A stretch of 64,000 nucleotides of DNA from Bradyrhizobium sp. KBS0727 (GTDB lineage Bacteria; Pseudomonadota; Alphaproteobacteria; Rhizobiales; Xanthobacteraceae): positions 2,103,501 to 2,167,500 of the forward strand of contig NZ_CP042176.1 of NCBI RefSeq assembly GCF_005937885.2. Direction: 5' to 3'. A program made the position numbers and the translations under genes. Below the pieces are notes generated by a model that was given only the letters and a program-made list of their open reading frames with translations, was not told the origin of the DNA and ran no database searches. Shown here piece after piece: positions 1-7,983 of this stretch (within the stretch, counting starts at the first letter, position 1; every line of letters starts with the position of its first letter).

Positions 1-2
1 AC

Positions 3-227
3 CCCCCTTGCTCTGAAATCTTGTGGACGCGGAGGCGCACGATCACCGGCGCCACGCTGTTGGTCGCCGGGCAGAACATGCATTTTTGCCTTGGCCTTGC
101 GAGCCGCGCGACGGTTATCGACACGGGGCGGATCGTCTACACATCCGGGATCGAAGAGCTGAAGGCCGACGATAACATTCGTCAGCGCACCCCCGCGTTG
201 TCGCTTTCAGCCCGCCCGGGAGAAGAA
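3..227 (+). pseudogene. C-terminal remnant of a LivF-type ABC transporter ATPase
   Basis: The reading frame is open from the window edge and encodes residues like the end of a branched-chain amino acid ABC ATPase: GQNMHFCLGLASRATVID, then TGRIVYTSG and a final region ending IRQR. In intact LivF proteins this follows the Walker B region as the LLVEQN switch and the last strands. Here the switch reads LLVAGQN, and no stop codon follows the expected C-terminus, so the frame runs on into the CoA-transferase gene. It is either a decayed gene end or the tail of a transporter gene upstream that lost its stop. The upstream part lies outside the window, so truncation cannot be separated from the window edge. 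Confidence 0.5.
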
Positions 228-1442
228 ATGGTCAAGGAAACTAAGCTATCGCCGACGCATGAGGCGCCGTATCGCGGCCTGCGGGTGCTGGATTTCGGTC
301 AGGGTATCGCCTCGCCCTATTGCGCGATGCTGCTCGGGGTCTATGGCGCCGACGTCATCAAGGTCGAGCCGCCGGAGGGCGACTGGTCGCGTTTCCTTGG
401 TACGACCTACGGCAATCACACCACGCTTTCAGCGGTCTATAACCGCGGCAAGCGCAGCCTCTGCCTCGACATGAAGCATCAGGAAGGCATCGCCATCGCA
501 AAACGGCTGGCGAAAGACTGCGACGTCCTGATCGAGGGTTTTCGGCCCGGCGTCGCCGCGCGGCTGGGGATCGGCTACGAGGAACTGGCGCGCGACAATC
601 CCGGCCTGATCTATCTCTCGGTCAGCGCGTTCGGGCAGAGCGGCCCTTACTCCAAACGTCCGGGTTCGGATTCGGTGGCGCAGGCATTTTCCGGCCTGGT
701 GTCGGTCAATGTCGGCAACGATGGCACGCCACACCGCGTCGGCACCACGATCTCCGACGTCGTCACCGGCGTCTATGCCTTCCAGGCCGTCGCCACCACG
801 CTGTTCGCGCGCGCCACTGTCGGCACCGGGCGTTGGATCGACGTCAATCTCTGCGCGTCGACCTCGGCCTTGCTCGGCCACAAGGTTGCCGAACATATTC
901 TGGAAGGCGGCGCGCCGCGCGCGCTCAACGTGCCCGCGGGTTCCTATCAGACCAGCGACGGCTGGATGATGGTCACGCTGGTCAACGAGCCGCAATACAA
1001 GCGGCTGTGCGCGGCGATCGAACGCGACGATCTCGCCAGCGATCCGCGCTTCGCCGATTTCGCCTCTCGCGCGGATTCCGCCGATACATTGATTTCGCAA
1101 CTCCGCGAAGTGTTCCTGACCCAGCCGACGGATGCGTGGCTATCGCGGTTGCATGCGGCCGATCTCATCGCGGAGCGAATCCTCAATCCCGGCGAATGGC
1201 TGCGCAATGCCCATGTCGAAGCGACCAGGGCTGCGGTGTGCCAGGATACGCCGGGTGTCGGCCCGGTCTACACGCCGCGGACGCCGGGTATCGCTGGTCT
1301 CTCGGAGGACAATCTGCGGCCGTCGCCGGATATCGGCCAGGACAGTTACGAGGTACTGCTGCAGGCAGGCTTCGCGCGCGGCGCCATCGACGATCTCGTC
1401 AAGGCCGGTGCGGTACGTCAGGCAAAAGGAGCTGCGGCATGA
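228..1442 (+). CDS. CaiB/BaiF (family III) CoA-transferase
   Basis: A 404-residue protein of the formyl-CoA transferase / carnitine CoA-transferase family, which moves CoA between carboxylic acids in the cytoplasm. The N-terminal motif GLRVLDFGQGIASPYCAMLL and the following GADVIKVEPP and GKRSLCLDMK segments are typical, and length is normal. The start at 228 is chosen because the family begins here and a purine-rich GGGAGAAGAA lies just upstream; the open frame further upstream encodes LivF-like sequence instead. The stop overlaps the next start (ATGA), so it heads an operon with a hydratase, a MaoC protein and a CitE-like lyase. The substrate is unknown; the gene set resembles itaconate or mesaconate activation and cleavage. 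Confidence 0.88.
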   Translation: MVKETKLSPTHEAPYRGLRVLDFGQGIASPYCAMLLGVYGADVIKVEPPEGDWSRFLGTTYGNHTTLSAVYNRGKRSLCLDMKHQEGIAIAKRLAKDCDVLIEGFRPGVAARLGIGYEELARDNPGLIYLSVSAFGQSGPYSKRPGSDSVAQAFSGLVSVNVGNDGTPHRVGTTISDVVTGVYAFQAVATTLFARATVGTGRWIDVNLCASTSALLGHKVAEHILEGGAPRALNVPAGSYQTSDGWMMVTLVNEPQYKRLCAAIERDDLASDPRFADFASRADSADTLISQLREVFLTQPTDAWLSRLHAADLIAERILNPGEWLRNAHVEATRAAVCQDTPGVGPVYTPRTPGIAGLSEDNLRPSPDIGQDSYEVLLQAGFARGAIDDLVKAGAVRQAKGAAA

Positions 1443-2215
1443 GTGCTGATCTCGTTCGTTATTCGGTTTCAGGCAATATCGCGGAAATCATGCTGGACCG
1501 GCCGCCGGTCAATGCGCTGAGCATGGAACTGATCGATGCGCTGCTGGCGGCGCTGGCCAAAGCGAGGGATGACGACGCGGTGCGCGCCGTCGTGATCGGA
1601 AGCCTGCACAAGGTATTTTGCGCCGGGCTCGATCTCGACATCGTCAGGGGAAAGCCTGGGATCGAGACCAAGAAATTCCTGGAGCGGCTGTATTTCGCGC
1701 TCAACGATACCCAGTATCGCATGGGCAAGCCGACTATTGCCGCCATCGACGGCGCGGTGCGGGCCGGCGGCATGACGATTGCGATTTCCTGCGACATGAT
1801 CATCGCCGGCGATGCCTCGACCTTCGGCTATCCCGAGATCGACGTCGGCCTGATTCCGGCGATCCACTTCGTGCAGCTGCCGCGGCTGGTCGGCAAGCAT
1901 CAGGCCTTCGGCCCGCTGTTCCTCGGCGATCCCTTCGACGCCGCGACCGCGTTCCGGATGGGGCTGCTCAGCGAGGTCGTGCCGAAGGGGACGGCGCTGG
2001 AGCGCGCCCGCGAGATCGCGCGGCGGCTCGCCGCCAAATCTCCCATCGTGATGAAGATCGGGCGCGATGCCTTTATGCGCGCGGTTGACGCCGATTTCCG
2101 CAGGTCGGTCGAAAACACGGCCGAGAGCTTTGTGGTGGTCGCAACCACGGAAGATTGTCAGGAAGGCCTCAACGCGTTCGTCGAGAAGCGAACGCCCAAC
2201 TACAAGGGACGGTGA
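1439..2215 (+). CDS. enoyl-CoA hydratase/isomerase family protein
   Basis: A 258-residue crotonase-superfamily protein. The oxyanion-hole segment KVFCAGLDLDI and the central IDGAVRAGGMTIAISCDMIIA segment are present. The residue pair that gives hydration in classical crotonases (two glutamates) is not obvious, since the second position falls in PEIDVGLIPAIHF, so it may act as an isomerase or hydrolase instead. The start is fixed by a four-base overlap with the CoA-transferase stop, and the stop overlaps the MaoC start by one base. Translation of the operon is therefore probably coupled. Exact substrate unknown. Confidence 0.85.
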   Translation: MSADLVRYSVSGNIAEIMLDRPPVNALSMELIDALLAALAKARDDDAVRAVVIGSLHKVFCAGLDLDIVRGKPGIETKKFLERLYFALNDTQYRMGKPTIAAIDGAVRAGGMTIAISCDMIIAGDASTFGYPEIDVGLIPAIHFVQLPRLVGKHQAFGPLFLGDPFDAATAFRMGLLSEVVPKGTALERAREIARRLAAKSPIVMKIGRDAFMRAVDADFRRSVENTAESFVVVATTEDCQEGLNAFVEKRTPNYKGR

Positions 2216-2676
2216 TGGCGGGATTATATTTCGAAGAGTTCGAGATCGGTCGGGAATTTCATCATGAATTCTCCCGGACGGTCACGGAAATGGACAACAC
2301 CATGTTCAGCCTGCTGACGATGAATCCGCAGCCGCTGCATATCGACGCGCATTTTTCCGAGAACACCGAGTTCGGCCAGCGGCTATTCAACAGCCTCTAT
2401 ACGCTCGGCATCATGATCGGTATGAGCGTCTACGACACCACGCTGGGCACCACGATCGGCAATCTGGGCATGACCGACGTCAAGTTCCCGAAGCCGGTGT
2501 TTCACGGCGACACGCTGAAGGCGCATACCAAGATCATCTCCAAGCGCGCCAGCAAGTCGCGGCCGACGCAGGGTATCGTCGAGTTCGAGCACACCATGAC
2601 CAATCAGCGCGGCGAGGTGGTGGCGAGCTGCCGTCGCACCGGGCTGATGCATTGCAAGCCGAAGGCACAAAGCTGA
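2215..2676 (+). CDS. MaoC-like hot-dog hydratase
   Basis: A 153-residue single hot-dog domain of the MaoC dehydratase family. The motif FSLLTMNPQPLHIDAHFSE contains the expected catalytic Asp/His environment (N-P-x-P-L-H-x-D), followed by FGQRLFNSLYTLG. Proteins of this type hydrate enoyl-CoA esters, including itaconyl-CoA and mesaconyl-CoA in C5-dicarboxylate catabolism. The start ATG overlaps the preceding stop (TGATG) and the stop overlaps the next start in the same way. A GTG one codon upstream is an alternative. Its place between a CoA-transferase and a CitE-like lyase suggests it makes the hydroxyacyl-CoA that the lyase cleaves; that is inference. Confidence 0.85.
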   Translation: MAGLYFEEFEIGREFHHEFSRTVTEMDNTMFSLLTMNPQPLHIDAHFSENTEFGQRLFNSLYTLGIMIGMSVYDTTLGTTIGNLGMTDVKFPKPVFHGDTLKAHTKIISKRASKSRPTQGIVEFEHTMTNQRGEVVASCRRTGLMHCKPKAQS

Positions 2677-3533
2677 TGCGTTCATTTTTGTTCGTCCCCG
2701 GCGACAGCCTGCGCAAGTTTGAAAACGCCAAGAAGACCGCGGCCGACGCACTGATCCTCGACCTCGAGGATTCGATTGCGCCGGACGAGAAGATCGGCGC
2801 GCGCAGCACGGTGCGCGAGATGCTTGCCGCGCGGAACCCGGGCCAGAAGATCTATATCCGCATCAACGCGCTGGATACCGGCATGACGCTCGGCGACCTC
2901 GCCGCCGTCATTCCCGGCCGGCCCGATGGCGTGGTGCTGCCGAAATGCGCGGGGGCCGCCGACGTCAACAAGCTGTCGCTGTATCTCGATGCATTCGAGG
3001 CCGCCGCCGGGATCGAGAACGGTGCCACGCGCATCGTCACCGTCGCGACCGAGACGGCGCGGGCGGTGCTCAAGCTGATGGATTTTGAGAACATGAGTCC
3101 GCGGCTGTGGGGCATGATGTGGGGCGCGGAAGATCTGGCGGCGTCGCTCGGCGCCTCCAAGAACCGAACCGGCCGCCGCTACCACGGGCCGTTTTTGCTG
3201 GCGCGCGATCTCTGCCTGATCGCCGCCGCTGCCGCCGGCGTCGTCGCCATCGATACCATCGCCACCGATATCAACGACCTCGAGGCGCTGCGTGAGGAGG
3301 CGATCGCCGCGCGGCAGGACGGTTTCCTCGCCAAGGCCGTGATCCATCCCAAGCACGTCGACGTCGTCAACGCCGCCTTCCTGCCGACGGACGAGGAAAT
3401 CGCCTGGTCGGAGAAGGTGGTCAAGGCCTTCAACGACAATCCGGCGTCGGGGGTCGTGAAGATCGACGGCAAGATGATCGACAAGCCGCATCTGCGTGCG
3501 GCCGAGAAGATTCTGGCGCTGCGGGCGCGGTAG
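2676..3533 (+). CDS. HpcH/HpaI aldolase, CitE-like (malyl/citramalyl-CoA lyase type)
   Basis: A 285-residue TIM-barrel lyase. It starts MRSFLFVPGDSLRKFENA, has ALILDLEDSIAPDEK (acidic metal-site strand), IYIRINALDT (substrate Arg), a VTVATETARAVL strand and the GMMWGAEDLAASLG segment, all standard for CitE-like CoA-ester lyases. Such enzymes cleave beta-hydroxyacyl-CoA esters such as malyl-CoA or citramalyl-CoA with Mg2+. The start overlaps the MaoC stop by one base (TGATG). It closes the four-gene operon, and with the CoA-transferase and MaoC protein it would form an activate-hydrate-cleave route. Which dicarboxylate is used is not shown by the sequence. Confidence 0.85.
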   Translation: MRSFLFVPGDSLRKFENAKKTAADALILDLEDSIAPDEKIGARSTVREMLAARNPGQKIYIRINALDTGMTLGDLAAVIPGRPDGVVLPKCAGAADVNKLSLYLDAFEAAAGIENGATRIVTVATETARAVLKLMDFENMSPRLWGMMWGAEDLAASLGASKNRTGRRYHGPFLLARDLCLIAAAAAGVVAIDTIATDINDLEALREEAIAARQDGFLAKAVIHPKHVDVVNAAFLPTDEEIAWSEKVVKAFNDNPASGVVKIDGKMIDKPHLRAAEKILALRAR

Positions 3534-3540
3534 GACAATT

Positions 3541-3617
3541 GTAGCCCGGATGAGCGTAGCGATATCCGGGTCACCGTTGCGAAAGGCCCCGTATGTCGCT
3601 GCGCTCATCCGGGCTAC
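3541..3617. repeat. palindromic intergenic repeat (GTAGCCCGGATGAGC type)
   Basis: The arms GTAGCCCGGATGAGC (3541-3555) and GCTCATCCGGGCTAC (3603-3617) are exact inverted copies around a 47-base centre that itself repeats GTAGCGATATCCGGG-like sequence. It lies between the lyase and the next gene. I recognise this as a dispersed extragenic palindrome common in Bradyrhizobium-like genomes (memory). The transcript could fold into a long hairpin, which may end or process the upstream operon mRNA, but there is no T-tract to call a terminator. Confidence 0.8.
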
Positions 3618-3653
3618 GAGCTACGACGAAACTCATTTAGGAAAAGAACAACC

Positions 3654-4223
3654 ATGCGACTGAAAGCACCACGCATACACCCCGTTGCCGCCGAAAACTG
3701 GACCGAGGAGCAGCGCGAGATCGTGGCGCCGATGCAGGCCCGCGGCCGGATCATCAACATCTTTCGCACCATGCTCACCCATCCGGGGGCGGCGAAAGCC
3801 TTCCTGACCTGGGGCGGCTATATCCTCAGCCGCAAGTCGACGCTGCCGCCGCGCGAGCGCGAGATCGTCATCCTGCGCACCGGCTTTCTCTGCCGCTCCG
3901 GCTATGAATGGACGCAGCACGTGCCAATCGGGCAAAAAGCCGGTTTGACCGATGCGGAGATCGCACGGATCAAGCTCGGCGCCGATGCGTCCGGCTGGAG
4001 TGCGCCCGACGCCGCGCTGCTGCGGGCCGCCGACGATCTGCATCGCGAGCAATTTGTCACCGAGCCGGTCTGGGCAGAACTGACGAAGCATTTCAACGAG
4101 CAACAGCGCATGGATATCGTTTTTACGGTCGGCCAGTACACCCAGGTCTCGATGCTGCTGAACAGCTTTGGCGTCCAGCTTGACGAAGGCCAGACGCTGG
4201 ATCCCGATTTGAAGGGATTTTGA
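3654..4223 (+). CDS. carboxymuconolactone decarboxylase (AhpD-like) family protein
   Basis: A 189-residue all-helical protein of the CMD/AhpD fold. The family motif is visible as LPPREREIVILRTGFLCRSG followed by YEWTQH, with a cysteine, Y-E-W and a histidine in the right spacing; the second cysteine of the redox CxxC of AhpD is missing (CRSG), so a peroxidase role like AhpD is less likely. Members of this branch often sit beside catabolic operons with no defined reaction. It follows the CitE-like gene after a 120-base gap filled by a palindromic repeat, so it may be transcribed separately. Confidence 0.8.
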   Translation: MRLKAPRIHPVAAENWTEEQREIVAPMQARGRIINIFRTMLTHPGAAKAFLTWGGYILSRKSTLPPREREIVILRTGFLCRSGYEWTQHVPIGQKAGLTDAEIARIKLGADASGWSAPDAALLRAADDLHREQFVTEPVWAELTKHFNEQQRMDIVFTVGQYTQVSMLLNSFGVQLDEGQTLDPDLKGF

Positions 4224-4851
4224 CCGAGAAATCGCATTTGCCCGCCGGGCAAGTCACCCTGCGACAAATTGGCACGACGGGCAAAATTTCGCTTAACCCG
4301 TCGGGCAAATCAGTGGTTCAACTCCGCCCGTCTACCGCGACAAGAGGGGCGATCGCGATCGTCACGACCGTGCGGTGGGATGCGGTGGACGCGAAGGCTG
4401 CGACTGACGAGCGCGGCACTTGCGTACGGTGAAGTCGTGTGGGCCTGACGCCCCGGTGCTGGCGTCAAGCGAGCGGAGCAATCTGCAAGCGATGGTGGCA
4501 AGAAAGCCGGTCACCAAGGCGAACTCGTATAAGCCGTAAAGCCATTGCGTGGGGGAGGCCGGAGTGTTCTCCGCTGAACCTGTATGCTCGTGTGCGCATT
4601 TCTTGATGCACATTGCACGCGAGACCGCGGGTGCAGCGCGCACCCGGTCTTCCCCGCGCCCTCTATCTTCTCAGAGGGCAAGCGAAATGCAAAACTCCGG
4701 GCGCCTCGCGCCGCGAGGATGAGAGCGCATGTCTCACAACGTCATTGCGAGGAGCGTAGCGACGAAGCAATCCATCTATCCGTTATGCCGTGCGATGGAT
4801 TGCTTCGCTTCGCTCGCAATGACGTTGATAGATTGCGGTGTACTGACGCGA
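4224..4851. other. intergenic region built of degenerate repeats
   Basis: No gene is supported in this 628-base stretch. It starts with a perfect 7-base-arm palindrome TTGCCCGCCGGGCAA (4238-4252) and two further copies of the CGACGGGCAAA / CGTCGGGCAAA word up to about 4310. The part 4440-4730 resembles a longer non-coding sequence that I recall being repeated in Bradyrhizobium genomes; I see no open frame with codon bias in it. The end is occupied by a GTCATTGCGAG palindrome listed separately. Confidence 0.55.
4740..4824. repeat. palindromic repeat (CGTCATTGCGAG type), copy 1
   Basis: Inverted arms CGTCATTGCGAG (4740-4751) and CTCGCAATGACG (4813-4824) enclose a second pair, GCGACGAAGCAATCCATC against GATGGATTGCTTCGCTTCG. 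The same element recurs at 60531-60649 with matching arms. This is a dispersed extragenic palindrome; it sits at the 3-prime end of a minus-strand monooxygenase gene, where its hairpin could stabilise or end the mRNA. Confidence 0.85.
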
Positions 4852-6492
4852 TCACCCCAGCCTCAATTCCCCATACCCTTTCGCCGCGACCTCGTCGCAG
4901 CGCGCGCGATACGCCGGCGCGCTGCCGCTGTAGCGGGCGACGATGCGGGTCTGTTTGCCTTCGACGTTGGAATTGATTCCGGTCATCCAGGAATTGACCT
5001 CGTTTGACAACAGCCCGACCCCGAGCGCCTTGACATGATCGGTCCAGGACTCAACGCCTTCCGGCGTCGCTTCCAGCCGCGTCAGTCTGTTTTCGGTCGC
5101 AAACCGCACCAGCCCGGTGACCCAGTCGACGCTGTATTCGATGCTGCGCGGGATATTGCCGAGCGCGGTGTGCGGCCCCATCAGCATCATCATGTTGGGG
5201 AATTCGTGCACCATGATGCCAAGATAGGTCTCCGGCCCTTTGCGCCATTTGTCCTTCAGCCGCGCGCCGCCGGCGCCTCGAAAATCGATCTTGTCGAACG
5301 CGCCGGTGAGAGCGTCGAAGCCGGTGGCGTAGATGATGATGTCGAACTCGAATTCCCTTGCGCTGGTCTTGATGCCCGCAGCCGTGATGCGCTCGATCGG
5401 TATTTCCGTAATGTCGATCAGCTCGACATTGTCGCGGTTGTAGACCTCGTAATAGAACGTCTCCAGCGGCAGCCGGCGCGTTCCAAAGCCGTGATTCCTG
5501 GGAATCAGCTTCTCAGCTACCGCCTGATCCTTCACCCGTTGCCGGATCTTCCGCGCCACGAAATCGGAGATCGTGGCATTGGCCCTGCGGTCGGTCAGGA
5601 TGTCGCGGAAGTTACCCTGCCAGATGCCAAAACCGCGTTCGCCATACAGCTTCTCGTAAAACGCCTCGCGCTCCTCGTCGGTCACCTCGAATGCGCCGCG
5701 CGGGTCCGGCGTGTGCAGGAAACAGGCGAATGTTTCCTGGCAGCGCGCGAACATCTCGGGGTATCCGGCCTTGATCTGCTTCTGGGTCTCGGCGTCGATC
5801 TTGCCGTTGTGCAGCGGCGCACACCAGTTCGGCGTGCGCTGGAACACGGTGAGATGACCGACTTGCCCGGCAATGGTCTGGATGGTCTGCACGCCGGTGG
5901 CGCCGGTGCCGATCACGGCGACGCGCTTGCCGGTGAAATCCACCGGCTCATGCGGCCATCGCGCGGTGTGAAACGACTGCCCCTTGAAATCGTCGCGCCC
6001 CTCGATGCGCGGCAGCGTCGGCGTCGACAGCGGGCCGATCGCGGTGATCAGGAAGCGCGTATTGAAGCGGCTGCCGTCCTCCAGCGTGAGGGTCCAGCTT
6101 CGCGTCGTCTCATCGAAGGCCGCAGCGGCAACCCGGCTCCGGAACTGGATGTCGCGGCGCAGATCGAACTTGTCTGCGACGTGGTTGAGATAGCGCAGCG
6201 TTTCCGGCTGGCCCGCGAAATGCTCGGACCAGTCCCATTCCTCCAGCAATTCCTTGGAAAACGAGTAGCCGTAGGAATAGCTCTCGGAATCGAACCGCGC
6301 GCCGGGATAGCGGTTCCAGTACCAGGTGCCGCCGACGCCGGTGCCGGCCTCGAACACCCGCACGCGCAGGCCCTGTTCGCGCAGCCGGTAGAGCTGGTAC
6401 AGGCCCGACATGCCCGCGCCGATGATGATGGCGTCGAAATCCGGAATTGGCGTCACTCCCGTGTCAACGACCAAGCATGTCGTTGGCGACAA
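4852..6492 (-). CDS. flavin-containing Baeyer-Villiger monooxygenase
   Basis: A 546-residue class B flavoprotein monooxygenase. It shows the FAD Rossmann motif GAGMSG (residues 25-30), the [15 protein letters not shown] segment, the Baeyer-Villiger fingerprint FKGQSFHTARWP (169-180) and the NADPH-binding GTGATG (195-200). Such enzymes insert an oxygen next to a ketone, giving an ester or lactone. The start is uncertain: TTG at 6492 gives the full frame, while GTG at 6456 would give a more usual N-terminus but has no well-spaced ribosome site. It is divergent from a CYP153-like P450 with about 165 bases between, suggesting a shared role in degrading a hydrocarbon or terpenoid. Confidence 0.88.
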   Translation of the reverse strand: MSPTTCLVVDTGVTPIPDFDAIIIGAGMSGLYQLYRLREQGLRVRVFEAGTGVGGTWYWNRYPGARFDSESYSYGYSFSKELLEEWDWSEHFAGQPETLRYLNHVADKFDLRRDIQFRSRVAAAAFDETTRSWTLTLEDGSRFNTRFLITAIGPLSTPTLPRIEGRDDFKGQSFHTARWPHEPVDFTGKRVAVIGTGATGVQTIQTIAGQVGHLTVFQRTPNWCAPLHNGKIDAETQKQIKAGYPEMFARCQETFACFLHTPDPRGAFEVTDEEREAFYEKLYGERGFGIWQGNFRDILTDRRANATISDFVARKIRQRVKDQAVAEKLIPRNHGFGTRRLPLETFYYEVYNRDNVELIDITEIPIERITAAGIKTSAREFEFDIIIYATGFDALTGAFDKIDFRGAGGARLKDKWRKGPETYLGIMVHEFPNMMMLMGPHTALGNIPRSIEYSVDWVTGLVRFATENRLTRLEATPEGVESWTDHVKALGVGLLSNEVNSWMTGINSNVEGKQTRIVARYSGSAPAYRARCDEVAAKGYGELRLG

Positions 6493-6656
6493 AACTATCC
6501 GGTCTCGCGCCGGTGGACAAACCCCGCCGCGACGCGTGGCAGGGTTGCAGGTTTGCCGCCGGCCGGCCGCGTCGGCTTTACTCAGGGCGGCATCTGCCCC
6601 TATCGTCGGGAACCGGATCGCCCGGCAAGCGGCGACCGAAACAGGGGAGGGAAGCG

Positions 6657-7883
6657 ATGGCCCAGGCGCAGCAGCGCAAGCTGACCTCGATCGACGTCAG
6701 CGATCCCCGGCTTTATCGGGACGATGCTTGGCGGCCACTGTTCGACCAACTGCGCCACGACGATCCCGTGCATTATTGCGAGGCCTCGCCTTTTGGGCCG
6801 TACTGGTCGGTGACGCGCTACGACGATATTTTCGCGGTCGAACTCGATCACGCCAATTATTCGTCGAGTTCCGAGTTCGGCGGTATCCAGATCACCGACC
6901 AGCCGCTGGGACAGGAGTTCGCCAATTTCATCCGGATGGACCCGCCGGGCCACACCGCGCATCGGCGTACCGTCGCCCCGATCGTGGCGCCGTCGCATCT
7001 CGCCAATTTCGAGCCGCTGATCCGCAAGCGTACGTCTGACGTGCTGGACGCGTTGCCGCGCAACGAGACGTTCGACTGGGTCGAGCGGGTCTCGACCGAC
7101 CTCACCAACATGATGCTGGCGACCCTGTTCGATTTCCCCTGGGAAGATCGCATGAAGCTGACCTGGTGGTCGGACGTCGCGATCGCCAATGTCGATTCAC
7201 CCGATGCGGTGGTGCATTCGTCGGAAGAACGCGTCGCCGAACTGACCAGGATGGGCGAATATTTCCGCAAATTGTGGGATGCGCGCGCCGGCGCCCCGCC
7301 GGCCTTCGACCTGATCTCGATGCTGTCGCATTCCGAAGCGACGCGAAACCTGCAGGCGCGGGAATTCATCGGCACCATCGCGCTGTTGATCGTGGGCGGC
7401 AACGACACCACCCGCAACTCCATGACCGGCGGGCTGATGGCGCTGGTGGAAAACCCCGAACAGTTCGAGCTGGTGCGCGCGAAGCGCGAACTGGTGCCGA
7501 ACCTCGTCTCCGAGATCATCCGCTTTCACACGCCGGTGCTGCACATGCGCCGCACCGCGCGCGCCGACGTCGAACTTGCCGGCCGCAGCATCGCCAAGGG
7601 CGACAAGGTGGTGATGTGGTACATCTCCGGCAATCGCGACGAGAGCAAGATCGACCGGGCCGACCAGTTCATCGTCGACCGCGCCAAGCCGCGCCAGCAC
7701 CTCGCCTTCGGCGCCGGCATCCACCGCTGCGTCGGCGACCGCCTCGCCGAACAGCAAATCCGCATCCTCTGGGAGGAAATCCTGCACCGCGACCTGCGCT
7801 TCGAAATCACCGCCCCGCCGCAGCGGCTCTATTCGAATTTCATCCGCGGCATCCGGTCGCTGCCGGTGAGGATTGTGAGTTAG
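6657..7883 (+). CDS. cytochrome P450, CYP153-like
   Basis: A 408-residue soluble bacterial P450. The heme loop FGAGIHRCVG places the thiolate ligand at Cys358; the K-helix E-x-x-R is EIIR (286-289); the I-helix reads LLIVGGNDTTRNSMTGG with the oxygen-activating N-D-T-T. The GGNDTTRN sequence and the N-terminal DPVHYCEASPFGPYWSVTRY segment resemble the CYP153 alkane omega-hydroxylases and close relatives. The start at 6657 follows GGGGAGGGAAGCG. No ferredoxin or reductase lies adjacent. The next genes encode a GMC oxidoreductase and a small partner, which would oxidise the alcohol produced. Confidence 0.88.
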   Translation: MAQAQQRKLTSIDVSDPRLYRDDAWRPLFDQLRHDDPVHYCEASPFGPYWSVTRYDDIFAVELDHANYSSSSEFGGIQITDQPLGQEFANFIRMDPPGHTAHRRTVAPIVAPSHLANFEPLIRKRTSDVLDALPRNETFDWVERVSTDLTNMMLATLFDFPWEDRMKLTWWSDVAIANVDSPDAVVHSSEERVAELTRMGEYFRKLWDARAGAPPAFDLISMLSHSEATRNLQAREFIGTIALLIVGGNDTTRNSMTGGLMALVENPEQFELVRAKRELVPNLVSEIIRFHTPVLHMRRTARADVELAGRSIAKGDKVVMWYISGNRDESKIDRADQFIVDRAKPRQHLAFGAGIHRCVGDRLAEQQIRILWEEILHRDLRFEITAPPQRLYSNFIRGIRSLPVRIVS

Positions 7884-7890
7884 TAAATGT

Positions 7891-7965
7891 GTCATTCCGG
7901 GGCGATGCGCGAGCATCGAACCCGGAATCTCGAGGTTCCGGGTTCGCTTCGCGCCCCGGAACGAC
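7891..7965. repeat. double inverted repeat between P450 and GMC genes
   Basis: Outer arms GTCATTCCGGGGCG (7891-7904) and CGCCCCGGAACGAC (7952-7965) match with one mismatch. An inner pair GAACCCGGAA (7918-7927) and TTCCGGGTTC (7936-7945) is perfect. This is another dispersed extragenic palindrome family; in the mRNA it would form a two-stem hairpin between the two genes and could dampen read-through. Confidence 0.8.
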
Positions 7966-7983
7966 GGAAGTAAGGAATTTGGA

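Noticed and set aside
4238..4310. GGGCAAA repeats as a CRISPR array or terminator
   Set aside because: Only three short, unevenly spaced copies with no spacer structure, no cas genes and no T-tract.
5035..6684. 549-residue plus-strand open frame
   Set aside because: Antisense to the Baeyer-Villiger monooxygenase gene, which has full family motifs.
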